Counted from the stretch's first letter, positions 51,828 to 61,894 are shown. The stretch is 64,000 nt of DNA from Actinomycetota bacterium (GCA_003598015.1 QZKE01000066.1:1-64000); one strand, 5' to 3'. The notes: generated from the letters alone by a model not told the origin. Program-made: numbers and translations.

Positions 51828-53411
51828 TTGGCTGAAGGCAACGTGAGATTATACGATACCACCCTGCGCGACGGCGCTCAGATGGAGGGCGTGTCCCTCT
51901 CGGTGGAGGATAAGCTGAAGATTCTCCGCCGCCTGGACGAGTTCGGTTTCCATTACGTCGAATGCGGGTATCCCGCCTCCAACCCCAAGGACGCGGAATT
52001 CTTCCGCCGCCTGCCGGAGGTGGAGCTCAAGCATGCGGTGCCGGTAGCCTTCGGTTCCACCCGCAAGGCCATGATCGGGACGGACAAGGACCGTGGGCTG
52101 GAGGAATTGCTGCAGGTCGAGACCCGGGCCATATGCGTGGTCGGCAAGACCTGGGAGCTGCACGTACGCACCGCTCTGCGCACCCAGCTGGACGAGAACC
52201 TGTACATGATCGCGGACACCGTGGACTTCCTGAAGCGACGCGAGCGTGAGGTCATCTACGATGCCGAGCACTTCTTCGACGCTTATAAGAGCAATCCCGT
52301 CTACACCATGCAGACGGTGAAGGCGGCAGTGGAAGCCGGGGCGGACTGGGTGTGCCTGTGCGACACCAACGGCGGCACCCTGCCCTGGGAAGTGCGCGAT
52401 ATCATGCGCGCGGTGGCCGGCGAGATCGGCGTGCCCCTGGGCATACACGCCCACAACGACGGCGAGTGCGCCGTGGCCAACAGCCTGGTGGCGGTGGAGG
52501 AGGGCGCCGCCATGGTGCAGGGGACCATCAACGGCTACGGCGAGAGGTGCGGGAACGCCAACCTATGCTCCATCATACCCGCTCTGAATTTAAAGATGGA
52601 GCTGCCGGCGGTATCCGGGGAAAGCCTCGGCTCCCTCACCGAGCTTTCGCACTTCGTGAGCGAGATCGTGAACATCAAGCCGAATTCACACCAGCCTTAC
52701 GTGGGACAGAAGGCCTTCGCCCACAAGGGCGGCATGCACGTGAGCGCGGTTACGCGCGAACCCGAGACCTACGAGCACATCAGGCCCGAACTGGTGGGGA
52801 ACATGCAGCACATCGAGGTTTCCGAACTCTCCGGAAAGAGCACCATCATCATCAAGGGTAAGGAGCTGGGGCGCGACCTTACCCAGAGCCCCGAGAAGGT
52901 GCAGGAGATCCTGGATATGATCAAGGAGATGGAGCACAAGGGGTATCATTTCGAGGCCGCCGACGGCTCCTTCGAACTGCTCATGCGCCGCCACCTTGGC
53001 ATGCACAAGATATTCTTCCGCCTGGAGAGCTTCCGGGTGATCATGGAGAAGAGGGAGGATGGCAGGGTGGTCACCGAGGCCACCATCAAGGTGCACGTAC
53101 GCGGCAAGAGAATCATCGCCACGGGCGAGGGTAACGGCCCGGTGAACGCCCTGGACACCGCTTTGCGCCTGGCTATCGGCAGGGCCTACCCCGAGCTGGA
53201 CGACATCGACCTCGAGGACTACAAGGTCCTCATCCTCAACCCCGAGAAGGCCACTGCCGCCGTGACCCGCGTGCTCATCGAGAGCGGCGACGGCGAGAAG
53301 ACCTGGGGAACCATAGGCCTTTCCGAAAACATCATCGAGGCCTCCTGGCAGGCCCTGGTGGATTCCATCGAGTACGGCCTCCTGCATAAAAAAGCGCAAC
53401 CGGAGCGATAG
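51828..53411 (+). CDS. cimA: (R)-citramalate synthase
   Basis: LYDTTLRDGAQMEGVSLSVEDKLKI, GIHAHNDGECAVANSLVAVEEGAAMVQGTINGYGERCGNANL, C-terminal regulatory domain. Confidence 0.92.
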   Translation: MAEGNVRLYDTTLRDGAQMEGVSLSVEDKLKILRRLDEFGFHYVECGYPASNPKDAEFFRRLPEVELKHAVPVAFGSTRKAMIGTDKDRGLEELLQVETRAICVVGKTWELHVRTALRTQLDENLYMIADTVDFLKRREREVIYDAEHFFDAYKSNPVYTMQTVKAAVEAGADWVCLCDTNGGTLPWEVRDIMRAVAGEIGVPLGIHAHNDGECAVANSLVAVEEGAAMVQGTINGYGERCGNANLCSIIPALNLKMELPAVSGESLGSLTELSHFVSEIVNIKPNSHQPYVGQKAFAHKGGMHVSAVTREPETYEHIRPELVGNMQHIEVSELSGKSTIIIKGKELGRDLTQSPEKVQEILDMIKEMEHKGYHFEAADGSFELLMRRHLGMHKIFFRLESFRVIMEKREDGRVVTEATIKVHVRGKRIIATGEGNGPVNALDTALRLAIGRAYPELDDIDLEDYKVLILNPEKATAAVTRVLIESGDGEKTWGTIGLSENIIEASWQALVDSIEYGLLHKKAQPER

Positions 53412-53466
53412 GGGTCAGGTCTTTCATTTTGCATACCCGGGTATGCAAAATGAAAGACCTGACCCC
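53411..53466. repeat. 56-bp perfect palindrome overlapping the cimA stop codon
   Basis: GGGGTCAGGTCTTTCATTTTGCATACCCGGGTATGCAAAATGAAAGACCTGACCCC is its own reverse complement. Confidence 0.98.
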
Positions 53467-53487
53467 CAAGAAAGATAAGAAGGGGCG

Positions 53488-54249
53488 ATGATGAAACTTG
53501 CGAGATACCTGCACGAAGGGCATATAAGATACGGCATACTGGAGGGTGATACCCTCCACGAGCTCGAAAGCACGCCCTTCAGCGGCATCGAGAAGCAGGG
53601 GCGCACCTGCGGACTGGACGAGGTGGAGATACTTCCACCCGTCTTCCCCCAGAAGATAATCGCGGTGGGCCTCAATTACCGCGACCACGCCGAGGAGTTC
53701 GACCTGGAGATGCCGGACGAGCCGGTGCTGTTCATGAAACCACCCTCCTCGCTGCTGGCACATGACGGCGAGATTATATACCCGCCCATGAGCAAACGCG
53801 TCGATTATGAGGCGGAGCTGGTGCTGGTGTGCGGAGCGGAGTGCCGTAATGTCGGGGCGGCGGAAGCCCCTGCCTATATCCTCGGCTACACCTGCGGCAA
53901 TGACGTAACCGCCCGCGACCTGCAGGCCAAGGACGGCCAGTGGACGCGCGCCAAGAGCTTCGATACCTTCTGCCCCCTGGGGCCCTTCATCGAGACCGAT
54001 GTCGACCCCGGGGATCTGGCCATCGAGTTGAGGCTGAACGGAGAGGCGCACCAGTCCTCAAATACCGCCAACATGGCCTTCAGCCCGTTGGAGCTGCTGA
54101 GCTTCACGTCCCGCATCATGACCCTCTTCCCCGGAGACGTGATCATGACCGGCACCCCCTCCGGGGTGGGGGAGATGTTCCCCGGCGACACCGTCGAGGT
54201 GCTCATCGCCGGCCTCGACCCCCTGCGCAACTCTGTTATTCAGCGCTAG
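53488..54249 (+). CDS. Fumarylacetoacetate hydrolase family protein
   Basis: IIAVGLNYRDHAEEFDLEMPDEPVLFMKPPSSL, YTCGNDVTARDLQAKDGQWTRAKSFDTFCPLGPFI. Confidence 0.94.
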   Translation: MMKLARYLHEGHIRYGILEGDTLHELESTPFSGIEKQGRTCGLDEVEILPPVFPQKIIAVGLNYRDHAEEFDLEMPDEPVLFMKPPSSLLAHDGEIIYPPMSKRVDYEAELVLVCGAECRNVGAAEAPAYILGYTCGNDVTARDLQAKDGQWTRAKSFDTFCPLGPFIETDVDPGDLAIELRLNGEAHQSSNTANMAFSPLELLSFTSRIMTLFPGDVIMTGTPSGVGEMFPGDTVEVLIAGLDPLRNSVIQR

Positions 54250-54403
54250 GTCGAAAAGGCTGTTTGAGGCAATCATTTGGCAAAACCGCTCCACGTCCGA
54301 TAATCCATAAAGCACAGGGCAATACAGACCAGGGAGAGGACAGACTGGATGGGCTTGGTGTTCGCCTCTATGGCGGCCTTAATATCGCTGTTGGTGAGAT
54401 GAT

Positions 54404-55384
54404 ATGGAGCCGGATTACAGGCGTGCGATAAGGCTGGCGCTGGGGGAGAAACGGCTTTGGGCCGCGGGACTGCTGGCGGCCATCGGCTTTTCCGAAGCGT
54501 GGTGGATCGTCTTCGGTTGGGGGCCGGAGTCCCTGGGCGAGAGATGGGAGAGGGCGGTAGGGGGCTGGATGGGGGACGCGGCCGCCTTCGTGGCCTTCGT
54601 CCTGGCCGCGCTGGCAGCCTTCGTAGTACTCAAGGCCGTGGGTTACCTGGGGGAGATGGTACTGGTGCGCCAGGTGGCACATGAAAGTCCGCGTGGGGTG
54701 CCCGGGTTCGCCGAGGCTTTCTCCTCCTCGCGGCGGCGCTACATCCCCTTCGCGGTTACCCTGCTTCCCTGGGACGCGCTGCGCATAGCGGTCATCTATC
54801 TCCCCACGCTGATCATCCTGGCATGGGACAGGTGGGACCCCCGCCTCCACCATGTCTTACCGTATATCCTGGTCATGCTGGTGTGGTTCCTCATCCTCCT
54901 CGCCGTGTATTACCTGGCAGGCATCACCGTGACGCTGGCGGCCCGCAGCTCCCTGCTCCAAGGGGAGGGGATACCGGAAGCCTGGCGTAGAGGGTGGGAG
55001 CTCCTGCGCGGGAACGCTGGGAGGTGCCTGGCAGTGTGGCTGCAGGCAGTGGCGGCCGATATCCTATTCGTGGTCATAGCCTGGCCGCTCTCCGCCCTAC
55101 TGCCCTGGGTTGCCGGGCAGGTTGCCGATCCCATCGGCTTCGCCCCCGCAAGGTGGCTCATTCATCTCCTCGTATACGCGGTACTCGCGGGTGGCCTGGT
55201 CATCATGCAGGCAGGCATCCAGTGCTACAGGTCATCCCTGTGGACTATAACCTTCCTTGCGCTGAGCGGGGAGCCGGAGGACCGGGAAGATTCCCCTCAA
55301 CGGGGCGACACGGGAGTGGAGGGGGAGACCTTCTACCCGCCGCTCACCCAACTCCCGGGGCCGCCGCCCGGGTTCATGCCCTGA
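54404..55384 (+). CDS. Multi-pass membrane protein of unknown function
   Basis: Several TM segments; ATG start. Confidence 0.75.
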   Translation: MEPDYRRAIRLALGEKRLWAAGLLAAIGFSEAWWIVFGWGPESLGERWERAVGGWMGDAAAFVAFVLAALAAFVVLKAVGYLGEMVLVRQVAHESPRGVPGFAEAFSSSRRRYIPFAVTLLPWDALRIAVIYLPTLIILAWDRWDPRLHHVLPYILVMLVWFLILLAVYYLAGITVTLAARSSLLQGEGIPEAWRRGWELLRGNAGRCLAVWLQAVAADILFVVIAWPLSALLPWVAGQVADPIGFAPARWLIHLLVYAVLAGGLVIMQAGIQCYRSSLWTITFLALSGEPEDREDSPQRGDTGVEGETFYPPLTQLPGPPPGFMP

Positions 55385-55429
55385 GTGGGGGGGCTTACCC
55401 CTGGGCCCGATGCTTCCCGGACAAGAACT

Positions 55430-56134
55430 CTATTTGATGACCTCGTAGAGGAGCCAGACAACGTCGCCCTCCAGCTTCTCCATGCGTTCGAGGCGGAGGG
55501 CTATCACGCCATGCGCTGAAGCGAGCTCGGGGGCGATGAACATGGAACGGAGCTCCTTCCCGCCCACCAGGCACGGGCTGAGCAGCAGGCTGACCTTGTC
55601 CACCAGGCCTTCTCGCAGCAGCACGCCGTTCAAAGTCCCGCCGCAGTCCGCGCGCACCACCGTTATGCCGTAGCGCGAGTTGAGCTCCTCCAGCGCCGCG
55701 CGCATGTCTACGTGGTCGTCGCCGGCGACGATGTAATCGATGCCCAGCCTGTCCAGGTACTCCATGTATTCCCGGGGGGTTGCAGTCGAGACCAGGGCCA
55801 CCGCATCCCGCCAGTACTGCTCCTCGCGCAGCAGGTGCCAGGCCTTTACCCGTCCCCGGCTGTCGGGCACCACCAGGAGGGGCAGCGATCCGTCCCTGTT
55901 GCGTTGCGGAGGTTCGTAACCCTCCAGGTCAAGTTCCAGGTCTTCCTCGGGGTAGCCCGCGACGATGGTGTTCGAGCCAGCCAGGGTGGCTTCTTCCCCG
56001 AATGAGGCGGCTATGCCGTAGAAGAGCGCCAGGTCCGGGGTGATCCAGTCGAAGCGCCCATCCACGCTCACCGCGTTATGCAGTATCACATGTGGCAGCA
56101 TATTACCTCCTTGTGTCTCTTCAGTCAGCCGCAT
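55430..56134 (-). CDS. RibD C-terminal/dihydrofolate reductase-like reductase
   Basis: PHVILHNAVSVDGRFDWI, GSNTIVAGYPEED, VRADCGGTLNGVLLREGLVDKVSLLLSPCLVGG. Confidence 0.85.
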   Translation of the reverse strand: MRLTEETQGGNMLPHVILHNAVSVDGRFDWITPDLALFYGIAASFGEEATLAGSNTIVAGYPEEDLELDLEGYEPPQRNRDGSLPLLVVPDSRGRVKAWHLLREEQYWRDAVALVSTATPREYMEYLDRLGIDYIVAGDDHVDMRAALEELNSRYGITVVRADCGGTLNGVLLREGLVDKVSLLLSPCLVGGKELRSMFIAPELASAHGVIALRLERMEKLEGDVVWLLYEVIK

Positions 56135-56303
56135 GACATGCTATCACATGCCGGTGTCAGTAATGGCGATTCCACAAGAGACGCATAGAAGGCCGTCCGG
56201 CGCATGCTACGAGGAGGATCCGGTCGTGAGATCCAGGGGCTGGACCCCTGAAGACAACGCGACGGACCGCGGGCGGAACGGGACGCAGATCCTCGCCCGG
56301 CCG

Positions 56304-57716
56304 TCAGGCGATTACAGCCTCCCTGCCCTCGCTGTATATTCCGGCCTTGGGTGCGGGCTCGTAGGATGAAGGCGGGTCGGAGTAGCCCGACTCGCAGTTG
56401 CGGTTATAGCGGTTGAACATCTTCATCCACTTGCCGGCGACCATGGGGTCGCGGCTCAGGACGGTCTTCATCTCGCGCAGCACCTGTCCGGTTATGTGGC
56501 GATACCTCCAGACCCCTCGGCCGAAGAGCTCGTGGGCCCTCCTTCTCATCTCCCGTTCGTCGTTACCGGGCAGCGCCCAGCGCATATCCCATCTCCGGGT
56601 ATCGGAGAGACTGGCGGAGATGACGGAATGCGCTTTCACGCGCTCGTCGTATCTGCGCAGGAAAGAGGCCGAAGCATCCCCGGCCTTGACGGCCTCCACG
56701 GCCACGTCGCCGGCGATGGCCCCCGAAAACCAGGCGTTGGGCACACCGTCACCGAAGGCCGAGCTCTCCATGGCGGCCGCGTCACCGATGATGAGCATGC
56801 CCTCTCCGTAGATGGGCATCTCGCGTATCCTGCGGTCGAGCCCGGCATAGATGGGGCAGACGTCGAACATCTTCGCCCTCAGCTTCAGCTTGGGGGCGAT
56901 ATCGTTCTTCCAGCGAGACACGGTGTTCGTGAAATTCTCGAAGTATTCCTCGAGCAGCCTGGCCACATGAGGGATCTTTCCCTCGGTCACCAGGAATTGA
57001 CCCAGGCCGGGGTGGATGCTCTCGCGGTAGGTGAAGATATAGAAGGTGGACCCGTATCCCAGGGGAGCGGTTATCTTCTCGTCGGGCATGGCGCAGTAGA
57101 ACTCCACGCTGTTTCCGAAGGTGCTGTCGACGTCCTCCTTGGCCATCTCGAAATCCCAGAGCATATAGAGCTCGAGGGCGTCGGGCGGCAGCTTGCGTCG
57201 CAAACCCGCCTTGAGGGCCAGGCCGTCCTGGGTGCCCGCGGCGTCGATCACCACTTTGGCCCTGATCTCATCGCCCTTGTCGGTGACGACCCCCTTCACC
57301 CTGTCCTGCTCCATGATGAGATCCATCACCGCCGTGGAGGTGCGCAGCTCGGCCCCGGCTTCCACGGCCCGGTCCGCCAGCCATACGCACATGGGCTCGC
57401 AGTAGGCGCTATAGGTGAGGGCCAGGGGAGGGGGAAGCCACAGCGACTTGTCTGAGGCGTAGATCTCCCCATTTTTCACGAAGTGGTTGACCACCTTGCG
57501 TATGGGTTTCTGCAGGGGAGGGTTGCCGTCGCGTATAAAGGGAGGCGCGAAGAGGAAACCGTAGAAGGGGATGACCAGACCGGATACGACTTTATCCCCC
57601 GGCGTGATAGACCGTTCCAGTACGAGCGTCTTCAGCCCTGCTGAAGCGCACTTATGTGCAGCGACGGGACCGCCGAAACCCGCCCCCACGACCACGACAT
57701 CATAGTCTTCGCCCAT
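56304..57716 (-). CDS. FixC-like FAD-dependent oxidoreductase / geranylgeranyl reductase family
   Basis: MGEDYDVVVVGAGFGGPVAAHKCASAGLKTLVLERS, MLIIGDAAAMESSAFGDGVPNAWFSGAIAG; start set to ATG at 57716. Confidence 0.88.
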   Translation of the reverse strand: MGEDYDVVVVGAGFGGPVAAHKCASAGLKTLVLERSITPGDKVVSGLVIPFYGFLFAPPFIRDGNPPLQKPIRKVVNHFVKNGEIYASDKSLWLPPPLALTYSAYCEPMCVWLADRAVEAGAELRTSTAVMDLIMEQDRVKGVVTDKGDEIRAKVVIDAAGTQDGLALKAGLRRKLPPDALELYMLWDFEMAKEDVDSTFGNSVEFYCAMPDEKITAPLGYGSTFYIFTYRESIHPGLGQFLVTEGKIPHVARLLEEYFENFTNTVSRWKNDIAPKLKLRAKMFDVCPIYAGLDRRIREMPIYGEGMLIIGDAAAMESSAFGDGVPNAWFSGAIAGDVAVEAVKAGDASASFLRRYDERVKAHSVISASLSDTRRWDMRWALPGNDEREMRRRAHELFGRGVWRYRHITGQVLREMKTVLSRDPMVAGKWMKMFNRYNRNCESGYSDPPSSYEPAPKAGIYSEGREAVIA

Positions 57717-57721
57717 GGCTA

Positions 57722-57991
57722 TCACCCCCACCGGGTCCTGAATCCCGTGCCTCCCGGCGGCCAGGAGAAGAGGATAGCTTCGGGCGCGCAGACGTACCAG
57801 CAGGCGCCACATTCCATGCACATATCGAGGTTATCGACCACGGCTTTCTTGCTCGAGATCTTGAAGCATTTCGCCAGGCAGACCCTTACGCAGTTGCCGC
57901 AGCCATCGCATCTCTCCGGGGCGACCGAGATATGCCGGCCCGAACCCTCTACCCACTCCACGCCTGGAAAATCCTGGTAAGTCTTGGTCAT
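57722..57991 (-). CDS. FixX-like ferredoxin
   Basis: CDGCGNCVRVCLAKCF and CMECGACWYVCAPEAI; directly upstream of the FixC-like gene. Confidence 0.88.
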   Translation of the reverse strand: MTKTYQDFPGVEWVEGSGRHISVAPERCDGCGNCVRVCLAKCFKISSKKAVVDNLDMCMECGACWYVCAPEAILFSWPPGGTGFRTRWG

Positions 57992-58205
57992 AAAAAACCC
58001 CTCCTCCTGCCGGGTAATTACTGGTATTTGCGCTACTGCCGATATCTCATCATACTTCCGATGTTTTGCTTAATTCAAGTCAGTAAATGCCCCCTGCATC
58101 CCTACCGCAACCCCAGCTTATTATCGCTTCACCCGTACTTAACGGAGAAGAACCTGATATCATTATTCTCGTTTCACGAGGATGTTCGTTGAAGGAAGGA
58201 GATAG

Positions 58206-59654
58206 GTGTTGCGCCTGCGTTTCGCGCCCAGCCCGACTGGATACCTGCACGTGGGGGGAGCGCGCACAGCGCTATTCAACTGGCTTCTGGCACGACGCTC
58301 CGGGGGCGTATTCATCCTGCGCATCGAGGACACCGACATCTCGCGCTCCACCGAGGAGGCCATCGAGGCCATTATCGAGGATATGCGCTGGCTGGGACTG
58401 GACTGGGACGAGGGCCCGGAGGTGGGAGGGGACCACTGGCCTTACCGACAGACAGGCCGGGCTGCCCTCTACCTGGAGGCGGCTCACGGCCTGCTGGAGG
58501 AGGGCAGGGCCTACCGCTGTTTCTGTCTCCCCGAGGAGTTGGCGGAGCGGCGGGAACGCGCCGCGGCCGAGGGGCGCAGTCCCATGTACGACCGGCGCTG
58601 CCGCGATATCCCGGCGGAGGAAGCCGCGGGCATGGAGAAGGAGGGAAGACCCTTCGCCCTGCGCTTCCTGGTGCCGGAGGGGGAGACGGTGGTGGAGGAC
58701 CTCATCCGAGGCGATGTCGCCTTCTCCAACGCGGAGATAGAGGACTTCGTGCTCCTGCGCAACGACGGATCTCCCACCTACAACCTGGCCGTGGTGGTGG
58801 ACGACCTGGAGATGCGGGTGAGCCACGTGGTGCGCGGGGATGATCATCTCCCCAACACCCCCAAACAGGTCCTGCTCTACCGCGCCCTGGGGGCAGGAGA
58901 ACCCGCCTTCGCCCACCTGCCCATGATCGTGGGGCAGGACGGCAAGCCGCTCTCCAAGCGCCACGGGGACGTGTCCGTGGGCCGTTTCCGGGAGATGGGC
59001 TTCCTGCCCGAGGCCATGGTGAACTTCCTGGCCCTGCTGGGATGGTCGCTGGATGACTCCACGACCCTCATCGACCGCGAGACCCTCGTCGCCAACTTCG
59101 CTCTCGAACGGGTGAGCTCCAAGCCCGCCGTCTGGGACGACGATAAGCTGACGTGGATGAACGCGCAGTACATTATGGCCCTGGGCGACGAGGAGCTGGC
59201 GCGGGTGTTGATGCCCGTAATGGTAGGAGCGGGCCTGATAGCCGCGGACGATGAGGAAGCCCGGGAGAGACTGCAGCGCGCCGCGCCACTCATACGCGAG
59301 CGCATCAAGGTGCTGTCGGATGCCGTTCCCCTGCTGGCCTTCCTCTTCGGGGAGGTGGAGGTAGTGGATGACTCCCGCGAGCTGCTGCGCGGTGACGAGA
59401 ACGTGAGTATCCTCAGGGAGACGGGTAAACGCCTGCTGGAGCTGGGGAGATTTGCGTCGTCTGATATAGAGACGTCGCTGCGGGATATGGCCGATGAGTT
59501 GAGCATAAAGGCGCGCAAGGCCTTTCAGCCCATCCGCGTGGCCATCGCCGGCAGCAAAGTGAGCCCGCCGCTCTTCGAGTCCATGGAGATACTGGGGAGG
59601 GAAAAGTGCATGCAGCGCATCGCTCGCGCCCTGGAGACGGCGCGGGAGGGCTAG
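58206..59654 (+). CDS. gltX: Glutamyl-tRNA synthetase (possibly non-discriminating)
   Basis: LRLRFAPSPTGYLHVGGARTALFNWLLAR, KPLSKRHGDVSVG. Confidence 0.96.
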   Translation: MLRLRFAPSPTGYLHVGGARTALFNWLLARRSGGVFILRIEDTDISRSTEEAIEAIIEDMRWLGLDWDEGPEVGGDHWPYRQTGRAALYLEAAHGLLEEGRAYRCFCLPEELAERRERAAAEGRSPMYDRRCRDIPAEEAAGMEKEGRPFALRFLVPEGETVVEDLIRGDVAFSNAEIEDFVLLRNDGSPTYNLAVVVDDLEMRVSHVVRGDDHLPNTPKQVLLYRALGAGEPAFAHLPMIVGQDGKPLSKRHGDVSVGRFREMGFLPEAMVNFLALLGWSLDDSTTLIDRETLVANFALERVSSKPAVWDDDKLTWMNAQYIMALGDEELARVLMPVMVGAGLIAADDEEARERLQRAAPLIRERIKVLSDAVPLLAFLFGEVEVVDDSRELLRGDENVSILRETGKRLLELGRFASSDIETSLRDMADELSIKARKAFQPIRVAIAGSKVSPPLFESMEILGREKCMQRIARALETAREG

Positions 59655-59819
59655 CATACTTTTTCCTGCGCATGCCTTGCCGGCAGCTTTCCCGATCTGC
59701 GCGGTTGCGAGAAGTGAAGTGACGTGGCAGGCTCGTTTCAAGGAAGGTGCCGCTGCTTAATGGGTAGATAATGAAAGCCCGAACGCGATTGTCGGGGCTG
59801 AACGGTGGAAGGAGACGAA

Positions 59820-60581
59820 ATGCAACTACGCTGGTTGGGTACGGCTGGCTTCGAGCTGAGCAGCGGAGGCGCCACCGTACTTATCGACCCCTATTTCACC
59901 AGGAACCCCAAAGCCAGGCCCGAGCAGAGGTTGAAGCCCGCTGATTTTCCGCACGTGCAGGCGGTCTTCCTGACCCACGGACACTTCGACCACAGCTTCG
60001 ACGTGCCGGCAGTCGTGGAACTCTCCGGTGCGGCGGTATTCGCCTCGCCCGTGGTGTGCCAGTCCCTGGCGTCGAAGGGGGTGCCCTGGAACAGGCTGCG
60101 CCCGTGCTGGGGGGGAGAGAGCGTCGAAGTGGGCCCCTTCCGCTTCACTGCCGTTCCCGCGCGGCATGTCACCTTCGACGCCCACCTGGTGCTCTCCACG
60201 GCATGGAAGTGTCTGCCGCACCTTCCCGAGCTGGCGCGCCTGGGATCGACACACTACCCTTGCGGGCAGGTGCTTGGCTGGTACATAGAGGTGGAGAGTA
60301 AGAGGCTCTTTCACATGGGCAGCGCCTGCCTGCCCCGGGATCTCGACGAGAAAGTGGACGTGTTCATGGTCCCGGTGCAGGGGAGGACGGATATCTGCTC
60401 GGTGGCCGCCGACCTGGTGGCGAGGATAAAGCCGTCGGTGGTCATACCCCATCACCACGACGATTTTTACCCGCCTTTGAGCCGCTACGTGGACCTGGGT
60501 CCCTTCGAGCACGAGCTGCGCCTGCGGGGACTGCAGGTGCAGGTGCGTACCCCCGCCCTTAACAGATTGATGGAACTGTAG
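59820..60581 (+). CDS. Metallo-beta-lactamase fold hydrolase (UPF0173-like)
   Basis: LRWLGTAGFELSSGGATVLIDPYFTR, FLTHGHFDHSFD; start ATG 59820. Confidence 0.88.
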   Translation: MQLRWLGTAGFELSSGGATVLIDPYFTRNPKARPEQRLKPADFPHVQAVFLTHGHFDHSFDVPAVVELSGAAVFASPVVCQSLASKGVPWNRLRPCWGGESVEVGPFRFTAVPARHVTFDAHLVLSTAWKCLPHLPELARLGSTHYPCGQVLGWYIEVESKRLFHMGSACLPRDLDEKVDVFMVPVQGRTDICSVAADLVARIKPSVVIPHHHDDFYPPLSRYVDLGPFEHELRLRGLQVQVRTPALNRLMEL

Positions 60582-60688
60582 GCCGCGACCCAGGCTGCCC
60601 GCCCGCCCGTTTCGCGCACCTTTACGCGCTATGGCGGGTCATAGATAATGGACGGTGAAAATCACGCTATACGACCTGGAGGGATGAC

Positions 60689-61705
60689 ATGGAGAACAAG
60701 CCTTTTAAAGCACTGGTGGCGCGCGAAGGAGAGGGCAAGACCTTCATGCGCTCGCTCGAGACGAGGAATATCGAGGACCTCCCCGCAGGTGATGTGATAA
60801 TCAAGGTCCTCTACAGCTCGGTGAACTACAAGGACGCGCTTTCCGCCTCGGGAAACAGGGGTGTGACCAGGAATTTCCCCCATACACCCGGCATCGACGC
60901 CGCGGGGACGGTGGAGGAGGACGCGAGCGGCAGGTTCTCTTCCGGAGACGAGGTGCTGGTGACCGGCTACGACCTGGGGATGAACACCTCGGGCGGCCTC
61001 GCCGAGTACGTACGCGTGCCCGCCGACTGGGTGGTGAAATTGCCACAGGGCTTGACCCTCAAGGACTCCATGATCTACGGAACGGCGGGGTTCACGGCTG
61101 CCCTTTCGGTACTGAGATTGACCGAGGCAGGCGTGAAGCCGGGGGACGGAGATGTGCTGGTCACCGGGGCCAGCGGCGGCGTGGGCAGCATCGCCATGCG
61201 CATCCTGGCCAAACTCGGCTACACGGTGGTTGCGGCCGCCGGCCTTATGGACGAGGCGGAGTTCGCGCGCTACGAGGAGATACTGACGAGCCTCGGAGCA
61301 TCCAGGGTAATACCCGCCTCCGAGGTCGACGATACCTCGGGCAAGCTCATGTTCAAGGGGATATGGCCCGGCGTGATCGACACCGTTGGAGGCAACATAC
61401 TGGCCACGGTGGTGAAATCCGCAGCCTACGGCGGCGTGGTGACCACCTGCGGCAACGCCGCCGGCCACGAGCTGGACCTCAACGTCTACCCCTTCATCCT
61501 GCGCGGCGTCAGCCTCCTGGGCGTGGACTCGGTTGAGTGTCCCATGGACAGGCGTCTCAAGGTGTGGGAGAAACTGGCGGGCGAGTGGAAGCTGGATAGC
61601 CTGGAGGAGATGTCGGCCGAGATCTCCCTGGATGAGGTCGAGGAGAGGATCCAGCTCCTTCTGGACAAGGCGTCCAAGGGCCGCGCCGTGGTCAAGATAC
61701 AATAA
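60689..61705 (+). CDS. YhdH/YhfP-family quinone oxidoreductase (acrylyl-CoA reductase-like)
   Basis: FKALVAREGEGKTFMRSLETRNIEDLPAGDVIIKVLYSSVNYKDALSASGNRGV, VTGASGGVGSIAMRILAKLGY. Confidence 0.94.
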   Translation: MENKPFKALVAREGEGKTFMRSLETRNIEDLPAGDVIIKVLYSSVNYKDALSASGNRGVTRNFPHTPGIDAAGTVEEDASGRFSSGDEVLVTGYDLGMNTSGGLAEYVRVPADWVVKLPQGLTLKDSMIYGTAGFTAALSVLRLTEAGVKPGDGDVLVTGASGGVGSIAMRILAKLGYTVVAAAGLMDEAEFARYEEILTSLGASRVIPASEVDDTSGKLMFKGIWPGVIDTVGGNILATVVKSAAYGGVVTTCGNAAGHELDLNVYPFILRGVSLLGVDSVECPMDRRLKVWEKLAGEWKLDSLEEMSAEISLDEVEERIQLLLDKASKGRAVVKIQ

Positions 61706-61709
61706 TGGG

Positions 61710-61743
61710 GTCAGGTCTGCTATTCGCTACCCCCGGGGGTATT
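61710..61743. repeat. Half-copy of the GGGGTCAGGTCT palindrome
   Basis: ggggtcaggtctgctattcgctacccccgggggta; the right CTGACCCC arm is absent. Confidence 0.65.
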
Positions 61744-61820
61744 AACACATTCTCGTGAATTGGGTTTCCGCCTCATTGAGCCGGGAAAATCCTTATGCTA
61801 TCATAGCCAAGGACATTCCC

Positions 61821-61894
61821 TGGGGGATCGTCTAACGGTAGGACGCGAGACTCTGGATCTCGTTGTGAGGGTTCGAATCCTTCTCCCCCAGCCA
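61821..61894 (+). tRNA. tRNA-Gln (anticodon CTG)
   Basis: Acceptor TGGGGGA/TCCCCCA, anticodon stem CGAGA-CTCTGGA-TCTCG, T-loop GGTTCGAATCC, encoded CCA. Confidence 0.95.

Noticed and set aside
54250-54403. Possible gene remnant on the minus strand (NSDIKAAIEANTKPIQSVLSLVCIALCFMDYRTWSGFAK)
   Set aside because: Protein-like but short, with no start signal or recognised family; could be chance
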